Below, piece by piece: positions 25,023 through 33,534 of a DNA stretch of 64,000 nt. The stretch is from Anaerolinea sp. (GTDB lineage: Bacteria; Chloroflexota; Anaerolineae; Anaerolineales; Anaerolineaceae): contig JARKPU010000013.1 of the NCBI GenBank assembly GCA_029975055.1, positions 682,001-746,000 on the forward strand. The letters run 5' to 3'. The notes beneath the pieces are model-generated. The model was not told the DNA's origin. It searched no databases and worked only from the letters and a program-made list of their open reading frames with translations. Positions within the stretch are counted from its first letter, which is position 1, and the number at the start of each line of letters is the position of its first letter. Position numbers and translations under genes: made by a program.

Positions 25023-25051
25023 TTGTTTAGCCGCAAAACTCGCGGATGGAA

Positions 25052-26002
25052 TTACTTGCTCAGCATGGCCCGCACAGCCGGGAGCTGGCCCGCGCTGCCA
25101 AGTTTTTCATTCTTGTGAGCGATGAACTTCGCGTATTCGCTCATGAAGATTGTACCGATCGGGCGCAGGTCGAACTCCGCGGGGTGCTCCAGGAAGTACT
25201 CGCGGTGCACGCGCGTCCACACCAGGCGGCCGTCGGTGTCGATGTTGATCTTCGTCACGCCCAGCTGCGCCGCGCGCAGGAACTGGTCGGCATCCACACC
25301 CTTGGCGCCCTTCAGGTTGCCGCCGGCCTTATTAATGCGTTCCACCTCTTCTTGAGGGACCGAGCTGGAGCCGTGCATCACCAACGGGAAGCCCGGCAGG
25401 CGCTTCTGGATCTCAGCCAGCACGTCCAGGCGCAGCGCCTGCGAGCCGGTGAACTTGAAGGCGCCGTGGCTTGTGCCGATGGCCACCGCCAGCGAGTCGC
25501 AGCCCGAGCGCTCGACGAATTCCTTCGCCGCGGCAGGGTCGGTCAGTTTCGCGTTCGATTCATCCACGCTGACGTGCTCTTCCACGCCGCCCAGCTGCCC
25601 CAGTTCGGCTTCCACCACGATCCCGCGCGCATGGGCTGCATCCACCACGCGCTTGGTGATCTCGATGTTCTTCTCGAAGTCCTCATGGCTGGCGTCGATC
25701 ATCACCGAGCTGTAAAAACCGCTCTGGATGCAGTCCATGCAGGTTTCCACGTCGCCGTGGTCCAGGTGGACGGCGAAGATCGCCTCGGGGAAGATTTCAT
25801 CCGCCGCGCGGATCATCGCTTCGAGCATGCGTTTATCCGAATACTTGCGTGCGCCTTTGCTGATCTGGATGATGAAAGGCGCCTGGCTGTCGAGGTTCCC
25901 GCGGAACAGGCCCATCGCCTGTTCGAGATTGTTGATGTTATAAGCGCCAATGGCATACTTGCCATAGGCGGCTTCAAAGAGTTTCTTGGTCGTGACAATC
26001 AT
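25052..26002 (-). CDS. fba: Class II fructose-bisphosphate aldolase
   Basis: A 316-residue zinc-dependent aldolase that cleaves fructose-1,6-bisphosphate to dihydroxyacetone phosphate and glyceraldehyde-3-phosphate. Zinc ligands and active-site motifs are visible: VHLDHGD, EAELGQLGG, AIGTSHGAFKF, MHGSSS and KINIDTDGR. The protein starts MIVTTKKLF. It is 62 bases downstream of the phosphofructokinase gene on the same strand, with an AAAGGACAGG-like RBS, so the two consecutive glycolytic steps probably share a transcript. A tandem repeat fills the start of the gap between them. Confidence 0.95.
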   Translation of the reverse strand: MIVTTKKLFEAAYGKYAIGAYNINNLEQAMGLFRGNLDSQAPFIIQISKGARKYSDKRMLEAMIRAADEIFPEAIFAVHLDHGDVETCMDCIQSGFYSSVMIDASHEDFEKNIEITKRVVDAAHARGIVVEAELGQLGGVEEHVSVDESNAKLTDPAAAKEFVERSGCDSLAVAIGTSHGAFKFTGSQALRLDVLAEIQKRLPGFPLVMHGSSSVPQEEVERINKAGGNLKGAKGVDADQFLRAAQLGVTKINIDTDGRLVWTRVHREYFLEHPAEFDLRPIGTIFMSEYAKFIAHKNEKLGSAGQLPAVRAMLSK

Positions 26003-26031
26003 ATCTTACCTGTCCTTTCAACAGAAACCGG

Positions 26032-26070
26032 ATGGCCCTTAGCTATGGCCCTTAGCTATGGCCCTTAGCT
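26032..26070. repeat. Three perfect tandem copies of a 13-bp unit at the pfk stop
   Basis: ATGGCCCTTAGCT occurs three times without mismatch (26032-26044, 26045-26057, 26058-26070). On the minus strand the first copy encountered contains the pfk TAA stop (26065-26067), and each further copy repeats the TAAGGGCCAT context. It looks like slippage or local duplication in the pfk-fba spacer. Confidence 0.95.
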
Positions 26071-27234
26071 CAGGAACATGGGCACGCCCATGAAGTCGCG
26101 CACGCGCGGTTTGTACTGCTCGATATCGTAGAAGCTGGTCACATCCACGCGTTTCTTGCCCGCCAGGACCATCTCCACCGGCACGGTGGTGTATTTACCG
26201 CCGTGCAGCGCCACCATCTTGCCCGTCTCATTGCGCCGGATCAACTGGATGGCCAGGTTGCCGTAAGACATGGCCACCATCCGGTCCAGCGAATCAGGCG
26301 CGCCGGAGCGCATCAGGTAACCGAGCTGCTGGTACATGATGTTCTGCCCGGTCAGCTTCTTGATGGCATCCGCGGTGATCTCGCCCACCCCGCCCAGTTT
26401 GCGGTGACCGTAGGCATCGGCTTCGCCGGATTCGATCACCTCTCCGCCTTCCATGATCGCCCCTTCCGAGATGGTCATGATAGCGTAGTTCGAGGCGTTA
26501 TTGCGCTTGTCTTCGAGCAAGAAGTCGGCCAGCTTTTGGATGTTGAACGGCACTTCCGAGATAATCGCGCGGTCCACATACGATAAATACGCGCTGATTA
26601 AGCTGGTCTCTCCAGAGTTGCGGCCAAAGAGCTCGATCACGCCGATGCGTTCGTGAGAGCCGACCGATGTGCGCATGTTGGTGATAAATTCCACCGAGCG
26701 CGTCACCGCGGTGGAGAAGCCGATGCAGTAATCGGTGCCAAAGACGTCGTTGTCCATCGTCTTCGGGATCGCCACCACCGGCACGCCTTCACGGTGCAGG
26801 CGCACTGCAAAGCTGAGCGTGTCATCGCCGCCGATCGGGGTGAGTACATCGATGCCCAGGTGCTCGATCACCTTCTTAACATACTCCGTGTAATCGATAT
26901 TATCAGAGTCTTTGATCGGCTTTCCCCAGGATGAATTCTTAAGGAAATCGGGCACGGCGCTGGGAGCAACTTTTTGAGGGTTGGTGCGCGATGTGTGCAA
27001 GAAGGTACCGCCGGTGCGGTCGATCGTGCGCACCGTGTCGCGCGTCAATTGCCGGACGTAATAATCGTGCGTGGAAGGCTCATCGAGGTTGAAGTTCAAC
27101 AGGCCGCCCCAACCGCGCCGGATGCCAAGCACCCGGTAGCCGTTTTCCATCGCGCCCAGGGCTACGGATTTGATCGCCGGATTTAACCCAGGAACATCTC
27201 CGCCCCCCGTCAAAATACCTATCGTCTTCGTCAT
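26065..27234 (-). CDS. 6-phosphofructokinase, pyrophosphate-type signature
   Basis: A 389-residue phosphofructokinase that phosphorylates fructose-6-phosphate. It begins with the phosphate-donor loop [14 protein letters not shown] and contains IGGDDT (Asp138) and PKTMDND (Lys158). In ATP-dependent bacterial enzymes these positions are Gly (GGDGS, PGTIDND). The Asp/Lys pair is the known signature of pyrophosphate-dependent enzymes, which are reversible, though some Asp/Lys enzymes have mixed use. The length agrees with PPi-type or group III enzymes rather than the 320-residue E. coli PfkA. It sits between a DegS-like kinase (32 bases) and the aldolase. Confidence 0.9.
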   Translation of the reverse strand: MTKTIGILTGGGDVPGLNPAIKSVALGAMENGYRVLGIRRGWGGLLNFNLDEPSTHDYYVRQLTRDTVRTIDRTGGTFLHTSRTNPQKVAPSAVPDFLKNSSWGKPIKDSDNIDYTEYVKKVIEHLGIDVLTPIGGDDTLSFAVRLHREGVPVVAIPKTMDNDVFGTDYCIGFSTAVTRSVEFITNMRTSVGSHERIGVIELFGRNSGETSLISAYLSYVDRAIISEVPFNIQKLADFLLEDKRNNASNYAIMTISEGAIMEGGEVIESGEADAYGHRKLGGVGEITADAIKKLTGQNIMYQQLGYLMRSGAPDSLDRMVAMSYGNLAIQLIRRNETGKMVALHGGKYTTVPVEMVLAGKKRVDVTSFYDIEQYKPRVRDFMGVPMFLS

Positions 27235-27266
27235 TCAATCCTCCTGCATGATGTTAAATTAGCGTG

Positions 27267-28340
27267 CTAGTTCTCGGAGTCGAGGATCGGAACCTGGAAT
27301 GAAACCCGTGCGCCGCGGCCAATCCCTGAGTCGATTTCCATATGCCCGCCCAGGAGCTCCACCCGCTCCTGGATCAGCTTCAACCCAAGGTGGCCTGACT
27401 TCTCGATCGTTTCCGGGTCAAATCCCTTGCCGTTGTCGAGAACACTCACTTTGAGGGTCATATCATCCAAAACGATATTCACTGAAATCTGCAGCTTCAC
27501 CGGGTTATCTTCGTTATGCCGGTAAGCGTTGCCGACCAGTTCCTGTAATGCCCTGAAGATCATCACCTCCAGGAAAGACTGCAAGCGGCGCTCGCTGCCT
27601 TTGATGCTCAGGTTCACGTCGCAGCCGGTCTGCTCTTTGAAGCTTTCGACATAGCGCTTGATTGTCGGGAAAAGGCCCAGGTCATCGAGCATCATCGGCC
27701 TGAGCTCAAAAATAAACGTGCGCACGGCCTTGAAGGTGCTGGTGGCCGCCGACTTGAGGTTCGACATCTCCTCCTTCGCCCGGGCCTGGTCAATATCCAA
27801 CAGGCGCGAGACGATCTCGGTCTGGACGATGAAATTGGAGAGCGCCTGCGCCGGGCCGTCGTGCATCTGCCGCGACAGGCGCTGCCGCTCGGCTTCTTGC
27901 GCGTTGATGACCATCTCCAGCGAGGCAGGGCGGTTGTTGGCAATGGAGCGCCCGCCGCCGGCAGGTTTGTAATCGGTCGCCAGGTATTCGCGCACCCGCT
28001 CGATCAGCTTCAAATAGCGCCGCAAGGATTCTTCGTCATTTTGCAGCTTATCGAGCTGGCCTCGCATCACCAGCAGGCGCTGTTGAGCATCCAGCGCCGC
28101 ATTGTAGGCCACCTTGATATCCATGCGCGGCATCGTATCGAACTGGGCCTGCACTTGCTGGAGGTGCGAGGAAATCGTCGCGTTCCTTTGGGTCAGCTTC
28201 GCCAGTTCAGCCTGGCTCTGCCCAAGCATCAAGGTCACTTCCTTAAGAGTCTCGCGAACCTTGGCGTACTCGGCTTCGATCTCTTTTTCGAAAGCTTCCA
28301 AAGGATTCTCTTCGGGCGGATTGGCCACCTGTAGAGTCAT
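27267..28340 (-). CDS. DegS/NarX-type soluble histidine kinase
   Basis: A 357-residue cytoplasmic kinase. Residues 10-110 form a long coiled coil. A HisKA_3 domain (about 150-225) has the H-box RQMHDGPAQALSNF, and a HATPase follows (about 250-355; DNGKGFD and a GLKLIQERVELLGG segment). The architecture matches DegS-like sensors that act through NarL/FixJ regulators, none of which is in the window. ATG 28340 is preceded by AGGAG at good spacing, so the extension to 28388 is rejected. A predicted promoter sits about 60 bases upstream. The phosphofructokinase gene follows by 32 bases, so co-transcription with glycolytic genes is likely. Confidence 0.88.
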   Translation of the reverse strand: MTLQVANPPEENPLEAFEKEIEAEYAKVRETLKEVTLMLGQSQAELAKLTQRNATISSHLQQVQAQFDTMPRMDIKVAYNAALDAQQRLLVMRGQLDKLQNDEESLRRYLKLIERVREYLATDYKPAGGGRSIANNRPASLEMVINAQEAERQRLSRQMHDGPAQALSNFIVQTEIVSRLLDIDQARAKEEMSNLKSAATSTFKAVRTFIFELRPMMLDDLGLFPTIKRYVESFKEQTGCDVNLSIKGSERRLQSFLEVMIFRALQELVGNAYRHNEDNPVKLQISVNIVLDDMTLKVSVLDNGKGFDPETIEKSGHLGLKLIQERVELLGGHMEIDSGIGRGARVSFQVPILDSEN

Positions 28341-28397
28341 TGGCTTTCTCCTATGGCGTAAGCGGGGCTGGGTTTTTGGGTAAACCAATCAAACCTG

Positions 28398-28411
28398 CAT
28401 AGTATACTATG
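28398..28411. repeat. Perfect 14-bp palindrome in a divergent promoter region
   Basis: CATAGTATACTATG is its own reverse complement. It lies between the kinase and a divergent membrane glycosyltransferase gene and contains a TATACT on each strand. It may be an operator or a shared -10 region. Confidence 0.9.
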
Positions 28412-28429
28412 AGTGGACACTGGAGGCAA
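28401..28429 (-). promoter_or_regulatory. Candidate promoter of the kinase-pfk-fba unit
   Basis: Minus strand: TTGCCT (28424-28429), a 17-base spacer and TATACT (28401-28406), about 60 bases before the kinase ATG. The -10 lies within the 14-bp palindrome. Confidence 0.55.
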
Positions 28430-28505
28430 CGATTTTTCAGGGGCAAAGCCTTCTTTTGGCATGAGGTGTCCAGACAAGTCTCCCGCCTGAGAGGTTGATC
28501 TTCCC

Positions 28506-30491
28506 ATGAAGCCTGCCGTCAAAGTAGCGTTGTTCCTCGGCTGGGCATTGGTTCTCCTCGCCGGATATTACGCAATTCACAAGCCGTTCGATCCGGCACA
28601 ATTCAGCCAGGCAGCCCTCTCGCTCTACAACCTCCTCATCAGTTTCATCATCCTGGCTGTATGCGCCGGTGCGGGCCGAAAACTCCTCCCGGAGGCTGCC
28701 GGGCACCCCCTCGCCAGGCTGTCGCTCCAGGCCGCGGTTGGAACGGGTATCGCCGGGCTGGCCTGGCTTGGTTTGGGTGCTTTAGGGCTGTTCCGCTGGT
28801 GGGCCGGAGCACTGGTGCTGGCAGCCGCCCTGGTTTTCTTTCATCGTGAATCCCTCGCCTGGCTGAGTGATCTCCGCTCTCTCGCCGGGTTGTGGCGAAC
28901 CGCCGCCCCCGTTGGCAGGTTCTTCCTGCTTGCCGCGGCATTCCTGACGCTCAACCAACTATGGGCGGCGCTTGCGCCGCCTGTCAAATATGACGCCCTC
29001 ACCTATCACCTCGCCCTGCCCAGGGCGTATCTTGCACAGGGCCGGCTGGTTTTCATCCCAGAAAACCCCTATTGGGGGCATCCGCAGATTGTGGAGATGC
29101 TCTACACCTGGGCCATGTCGCTCGGGCAGGCCACCACCGCCGCGGCAGTCTCCTGGTGGGCCGGGGTGCTCTTCTACCTGGGCCTGGCCGGGGCCGCCGC
29201 CGAACACCTGCCGCTCGAGGGCGCATCGGCACAGGCCCGCGCCGATGCTGCGGCTGCCGCGCTGGCTTTCACCCTGGCCGGGGTGACGGCCCGCTCCATG
29301 CTCGGCTGGGCTTACACCGACCTGTTCTCGGCCTGGTACGGGCTGGCCGCCGTTCTGGCATTCTTCTCCTGGCTGCGCTCTGGAGATGCCCCCTGGCTGC
29401 GCTGGGCCGGTGTGTTCTGCGGCTTCGCAGCCGGCACCAAATACACTGCCGGGGTGCTCGCGCTGGTGCTCTTCCTGGCCGCCTGGCTGCTGAAGGGCGC
29501 CCGCAAACCTTCATTCTCCATCTGGCTGCAGAGCGGCCTGCTGGCCCTGCTGGTGTTTGCCCCGTGGGCCGTTAAAAATACCCTCGCTTCCGGGAATCCG
29601 CTCTTCCCGTATGGCATCCCCACGCTCTGGTACAGCGCCGCGCGGCTGGCAGCCGCCAACCTGCCCCCCGAGCCGGTCTCGCTGCTCTCGCAGATATTCT
29701 TGCCGATCACCCTCACCTGGGCAGGCGTGGACAGCGCCGCTGGCCCTTCCACCGACCTGGGGCCATTGCTGGTCCTGTTCGCCCTGCCGGCGCTCCTTGC
29801 GCACCGCAAAGACACCAGGATCCATTTCATTATCCTCAGCCTGGGCGCTGCCTGGCTGGTGATATCGATCGCCGGGGCGCGGTTTGGTCACCTGCAGCAG
29901 CCGCGCCTCTACTTCGCGCACCTTCCGGCGCTCTCGCTTGCCGCCGGTTGGGGCTGGGGCGTCCTACAAAACCTGTCTACCGGGAAGGTGCGCGCCGGGC
30001 GGCTGGCGCTTGTCATCGCCGTGCTGGTGCTGTCCTTATCCCTCTGGCAAGACGCATCGCAGGCGCTCAAGTCGGGGGCCGTTCAGGCCGCCCTCGGCCT
30101 GGAAACCCCGGAGGAATACCTGGATCGGCAAACCGGCGTATATTCCATTGCGATGCGCAGCATCGGCGCAATGCCCATGAACAGCCGCGTGCTGATGCTT
30201 TGGGAGGCGCGCAGCCTCTATGCCCCAACTTTTGCCCGGCCCGACCCGTGGATCGACGCCTGGCGTTCCGCCCAGCAATCGGCCGGTTCGCCACAAGCCG
30301 TCCTCGCCCTTTGGCGCAGCCAGGGTTTTACGCATATCCTGGTCAACCAGGGTGGAATGCAATTCATGCGCGAGGGAGATGCGGCCGTCTCGCCCGCCGA
30401 GTGGCAGAGCTATGACCGGCTGCTCGAACTCCTCCCGGCGCCGCAGCCGCTGGCAGGCGGATACTACCTTCTGTATTCTATTTCGCAATAA
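28506..30491 (+). CDS. Polytopic GT-C-like membrane glycosyltransferase
   Basis: A 661-residue protein with about 12 hydrophobic helices. After three to four N-terminal helices comes the loop KYDALTYHLALPRAYLAQG, with an acidic residue and a following Tyr/His/Arg pattern like the first extracytoplasmic loop of GT39/GT83 (Pmt/ArnT) enzymes. A soluble C-terminal segment begins near residue 545. Such enzymes move sugars from polyprenyl phosphate carriers onto lipids, glycans or proteins outside the cytoplasmic membrane. The substrate is unknown. It is divergent from the kinase, and its end is 6 bases from the next, convergent glycosyltransferase gene, with no terminator between. Confidence 0.75.
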   Translation: MKPAVKVALFLGWALVLLAGYYAIHKPFDPAQFSQAALSLYNLLISFIILAVCAGAGRKLLPEAAGHPLARLSLQAAVGTGIAGLAWLGLGALGLFRWWAGALVLAAALVFFHRESLAWLSDLRSLAGLWRTAAPVGRFFLLAAAFLTLNQLWAALAPPVKYDALTYHLALPRAYLAQGRLVFIPENPYWGHPQIVEMLYTWAMSLGQATTAAAVSWWAGVLFYLGLAGAAAEHLPLEGASAQARADAAAAALAFTLAGVTARSMLGWAYTDLFSAWYGLAAVLAFFSWLRSGDAPWLRWAGVFCGFAAGTKYTAGVLALVLFLAAWLLKGARKPSFSIWLQSGLLALLVFAPWAVKNTLASGNPLFPYGIPTLWYSAARLAAANLPPEPVSLLSQIFLPITLTWAGVDSAAGPSTDLGPLLVLFALPALLAHRKDTRIHFIILSLGAAWLVISIAGARFGHLQQPRLYFAHLPALSLAAGWGWGVLQNLSTGKVRAGRLALVIAVLVLSLSLWQDASQALKSGAVQAALGLETPEEYLDRQTGVYSIAMRSIGAMPMNSRVLMLWEARSLYAPTFARPDPWIDAWRSAQQSAGSPQAVLALWRSQGFTHILVNQGGMQFMREGDAAVSPAEWQSYDRLLELLPAPQPLAGGYYLLYSISQ

Positions 30492-30497
30492 AGGCTG

Positions 30498-31979
30498 CTA
30501 CTTCCAGCGATACACAGCCATGTTGCTCACCCCGGCTTCAGGGGCAAACCTCCCTCCGGTCTGGTACACAATCGCTTTACCGTCTTGCAAGTGCGCATAC
30601 CAGTCCGGGAAGGTCACCAGATAATCCACCTGCTGGTCGTCGAGGTAATCCCGCAGGCGGGTTTCATCGCGGATGAACGGCACCACCTCAGGCGTCACCA
30701 GGCCTGCCAGGTCGATCAGCTTGCGCCTGGCGAAGAATCCCAGCGCGCCAATATCATGTGCGGCGATCAAATCACCTTCCGACGTGTTTACCGCCACCCA
30801 GCGGGCCGTGGCCACCATTTCCGTCTGGATGATGGCCACATCGGTCGCGTAGGCTCTCGCCCCGATCCACAAGAACCCGAGCCAAACCAGCCCAAGGCAG
30901 AGCTGCGCCGCGCGCCGGAAAGCGTATGCAAAGCGTGAAACCGGCAAAGCCCGTGAAATTTGCGCCGAGCCGGCCAGCCCGATGGTGTAAAAGACCGGCA
31001 TGGCGGGCATGAGGTAGCGCCCATGCTGGTAAACGACCGGCAGCCGCATGGCGTAGAGCGCCGCGTAGCCGAGGAACCAGATTCCCCCCGCAAGCACCAC
31101 CCAATCGCGTTTTCGCCAGCCATTCCACAAGGCGAAGCAGAACCCGGGCAGCAAGAGCAGCCCAGGGCCGGTGAGCGGTAAGGCCAGTTCGGAAGCCAGC
31201 CGTTGGAGAAACGGAACCGATTGCAGCGCGGCATATTCAGCCTGTTTGGCGTAGAACGTGTTCGGCCAGAAGCTGCCGTTCACCAAACGGTTGAAGAGCA
31301 GGTATGGCAGGAAAAACACGGCGAACCCCCCGGCCGAGCGCAGCGCGGCCAGCGCCTTTTCACGCCACCTGCCCTGCTGCAGCAACCACACCAACCCCAG
31401 CGGCCCGAGCAGGGAGAGACCATCCGGCCGCACCCAAACCGCCAGCCCGATCAACGCTCCCGCAAGCTCCCAGCGCAAAGGCCGCCGGCTCAACTGCCAG
31501 AAGGCCAGCATCACCATCAACCCCATCAAGGCGGTTTCCATCCCCGAGGTCGCCGCCCAAACGAGGTGCCACTCTCCAGCCAGGAAAAGCCCGGCCCACG
31601 GGAACCAATTCACCTCGCCTGCCCAGCGGGAAAAATACGCCTGCCCGGCCAGCGCGACCCCCGCCAGGCATAGCGCCCCCAGGAGGAACGTCCAGGCAAA
31701 CGGGATCTCCCCGCCCGTCAGGTATCCGCCCGCCAGCAGCACCGACCATGCCGGCGAGGTCGAGCCGCCCGAGGTCTGCCCAGGGATGAACGCCCACTCG
31801 CCGCGCCCGGCAAAGTTGCGCGCATAAGTCTGGTGGATCCAGGCATCATCCAGCGGAAAGCCGACCGACTCGGTTGCACGGCTATACGCTATATATAGCC
31901 CGCAGGCCAGAAAGCCCGCGGCCAGGATGAGAAGGAGAGCGCGCCGGCCCGCCTCAGGGCTGCTCGGAAGTGAATTCAT
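30498..31979 (-). CDS. GT39-like membrane glycosyltransferase
   Basis: A 493-residue protein with about 10-12 membrane helices. The first extracytoplasmic loop has FPLDDAWIHQTYARN, with the Asp pair typical of GT-C active sites, followed by an SGGSTSPAW segment common in Chloroflexota homologues. The C-terminal third holds a soluble region with the DIGALGFFARRKLIDLAGLV motif, also found in the 41224-42738 protein. The ATG is preceded by GAGGA and overlaps the upstream gene by 26 bases. Sugar donor and acceptor are unknown. Confidence 0.75.
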   Translation of the reverse strand: MNSLPSSPEAGRRALLLILAAGFLACGLYIAYSRATESVGFPLDDAWIHQTYARNFAGRGEWAFIPGQTSGGSTSPAWSVLLAGGYLTGGEIPFAWTFLLGALCLAGVALAGQAYFSRWAGEVNWFPWAGLFLAGEWHLVWAATSGMETALMGLMVMLAFWQLSRRPLRWELAGALIGLAVWVRPDGLSLLGPLGLVWLLQQGRWREKALAALRSAGGFAVFFLPYLLFNRLVNGSFWPNTFYAKQAEYAALQSVPFLQRLASELALPLTGPGLLLLPGFCFALWNGWRKRDWVVLAGGIWFLGYAALYAMRLPVVYQHGRYLMPAMPVFYTIGLAGSAQISRALPVSRFAYAFRRAAQLCLGLVWLGFLWIGARAYATDVAIIQTEMVATARWVAVNTSEGDLIAAHDIGALGFFARRKLIDLAGLVTPEVVPFIRDETRLRDYLDDQQVDYLVTFPDWYAHLQDGKAIVYQTGGRFAPEAGVSNMAVYRWK

Positions 31980-33534
31980 AGATCCTCGTACTGCCCTTAT
32001 CGGCCAGCAGATGCAAGCCGGGGTAATCGGCCGGTGTCAAGAATAACCGGCTCAAGTGCCCCGAGTTGTTCGCATCCAGGAGCAGATAGCGCGCATCGAA
32101 CGCGTTCGCTGCCGCCTTGAGCATGGTTTCATCTCCAAACGGGATGACCACCGACTCGCGCCCGCTGGCCAGGAAGTACCCCGGCGGGTTGTTCACCATC
32201 ACCCGGTCGCCCGGCTGCGCGCCAAGCCTTATCAGCTCGCCTTCCAGCTGCCGGTACCCTTCCAGGCCGCTGCCCCAGGCCGGTGTTTCTTCCCCTCCGG
32301 CAATTTTCTGGTACGTGAGCCCGGCTGTGAGTAGAAAACACACCCCAACGAGCAGCACTTCAACGAAGCGCAGCACCTGAGCGCCGCGCTGCCAGGCTCG
32401 CTTTTGCGCTGCCCAGTTCACCACAGCAGCCGCGCCCACCGGCGCCGCCGCCCAAAACAGGGGCTGGAAGGCCGCCCCCGAATGGAAGAACGAGCCGTTG
32501 ATCCCCTGGTAGGGGAAGACCAGCGTAAAAGCCAGGAACGTCGCCGCCCACATCCACAGCGCAAAGCGCACTCCGGCAGTTTTGCGCAGCCGGTACAGCC
32601 CAAGCAAGATAAACGGTCCGAGCGCGGCTGACCCTTGCACACCGGCGGTCGTTTGCAGGTTGGTCTTGAAGGCCTCCCACCATCCGCCCAGGATGTGCCC
32701 CAGCCCGCCCGCCAGCCAGCGGGCCGGTGTCAAACTACTGGCCGGGTAAATATACAAATCTTCATATTGCGTCAGCCAGAGCGCCCTGGAGCTTCCTGGA
32801 GGCATCAGGCGCCCAAATTCGGCCAGGTTGCGGAAGTACCAGGGAGCGCAGACCAGTGCGTACCCCCCCAGGCAGAGAAGCAGGTGTAGAATCAGGCGCG
32901 AAAGGCCTTCCTTGCGCCTCTGCCAGCCCTCGAACGCCAGCCAAACCAGCCCTCCGGCCAGCCAGAGAATGCCATCGGCGCGCGTCATGTGCATCAAGCC
33001 CGCCAGAAGCCCCAAAGCAAATGCCCGCCGCCCGCGCCCGGCAGGTTCAACCCCCGCCGCCAACAAGAAGGCGCTCCCCAGCAGCATGTACACGCCAAAT
33101 GCGTCAATCGAGGGCAGGTAGGCCGTGTAGAACGCCGGGAACAACGCCAGGAACCCCCCGGCCACGGCCAGGTCTTGCTTGCCGTGCAAACGCCACCCCA
33201 GGTAAACGGTGAGCGCTGGAACCGCCCCCGCCAGCAGCCACAATGCTGCCCTTGCGCCGGTGAAGGTATGAAACAGCGCGTAACCGGCAGCCGAAAGGAC
33301 CGACACGAGCGGCATCCAGAAGGTGTGCGAAGGCGCAGGCAGCCCCCTGACGTCATCGAGGTAATTCCACAAGAATGGCTGGGTAAAGCCTTCACCGCCC
33401 GCCAGCCGGAACGCACCCGCATAATAATAATCGGCGTCCATGTATCCGGGAGCCGGTTCGAGCAGGCCCACCCCAACCACCACCAGCAGCCCGGCGGCGA
33501 TGAAGAAAGCATACCAGCGCTTAGCGACGCTCAA
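31954..33534 (-). CDS. GT-C-like membrane protein
   Basis: About 526 residues and around 12 helices. The first loop reads MDADYYYAGAFRLAGGEGF, where the DAD plays the GT-C acidic role. A C-terminal soluble domain carries ARYLLLDANNSGHL. I use TTG 33534 because GGAGG lies 7 bases before it. The ATG at 33591 would add 19 residues and overlap the upstream gene by 71 bases. With the TTG, overlap with the upstream gene is 14 bases, which suggests translational coupling. The family is clear only at superfamily level. Confidence 0.7.
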   Translation of the reverse strand: MSVAKRWYAFFIAAGLLVVVGVGLLEPAPGYMDADYYYAGAFRLAGGEGFTQPFLWNYLDDVRGLPAPSHTFWMPLVSVLSAAGYALFHTFTGARAALWLLAGAVPALTVYLGWRLHGKQDLAVAGGFLALFPAFYTAYLPSIDAFGVYMLLGSAFLLAAGVEPAGRGRRAFALGLLAGLMHMTRADGILWLAGGLVWLAFEGWQRRKEGLSRLILHLLLCLGGYALVCAPWYFRNLAEFGRLMPPGSSRALWLTQYEDLYIYPASSLTPARWLAGGLGHILGGWWEAFKTNLQTTAGVQGSAALGPFILLGLYRLRKTAGVRFALWMWAATFLAFTLVFPYQGINGSFFHSGAAFQPLFWAAAPVGAAAVVNWAAQKRAWQRGAQVLRFVEVLLVGVCFLLTAGLTYQKIAGGEETPAWGSGLEGYRQLEGELIRLGAQPGDRVMVNNPPGYFLASGRESVVIPFGDETMLKAAANAFDARYLLLDANNSGHLSRLFLTPADYPGLHLLADKGSTRIYEFTSEQP

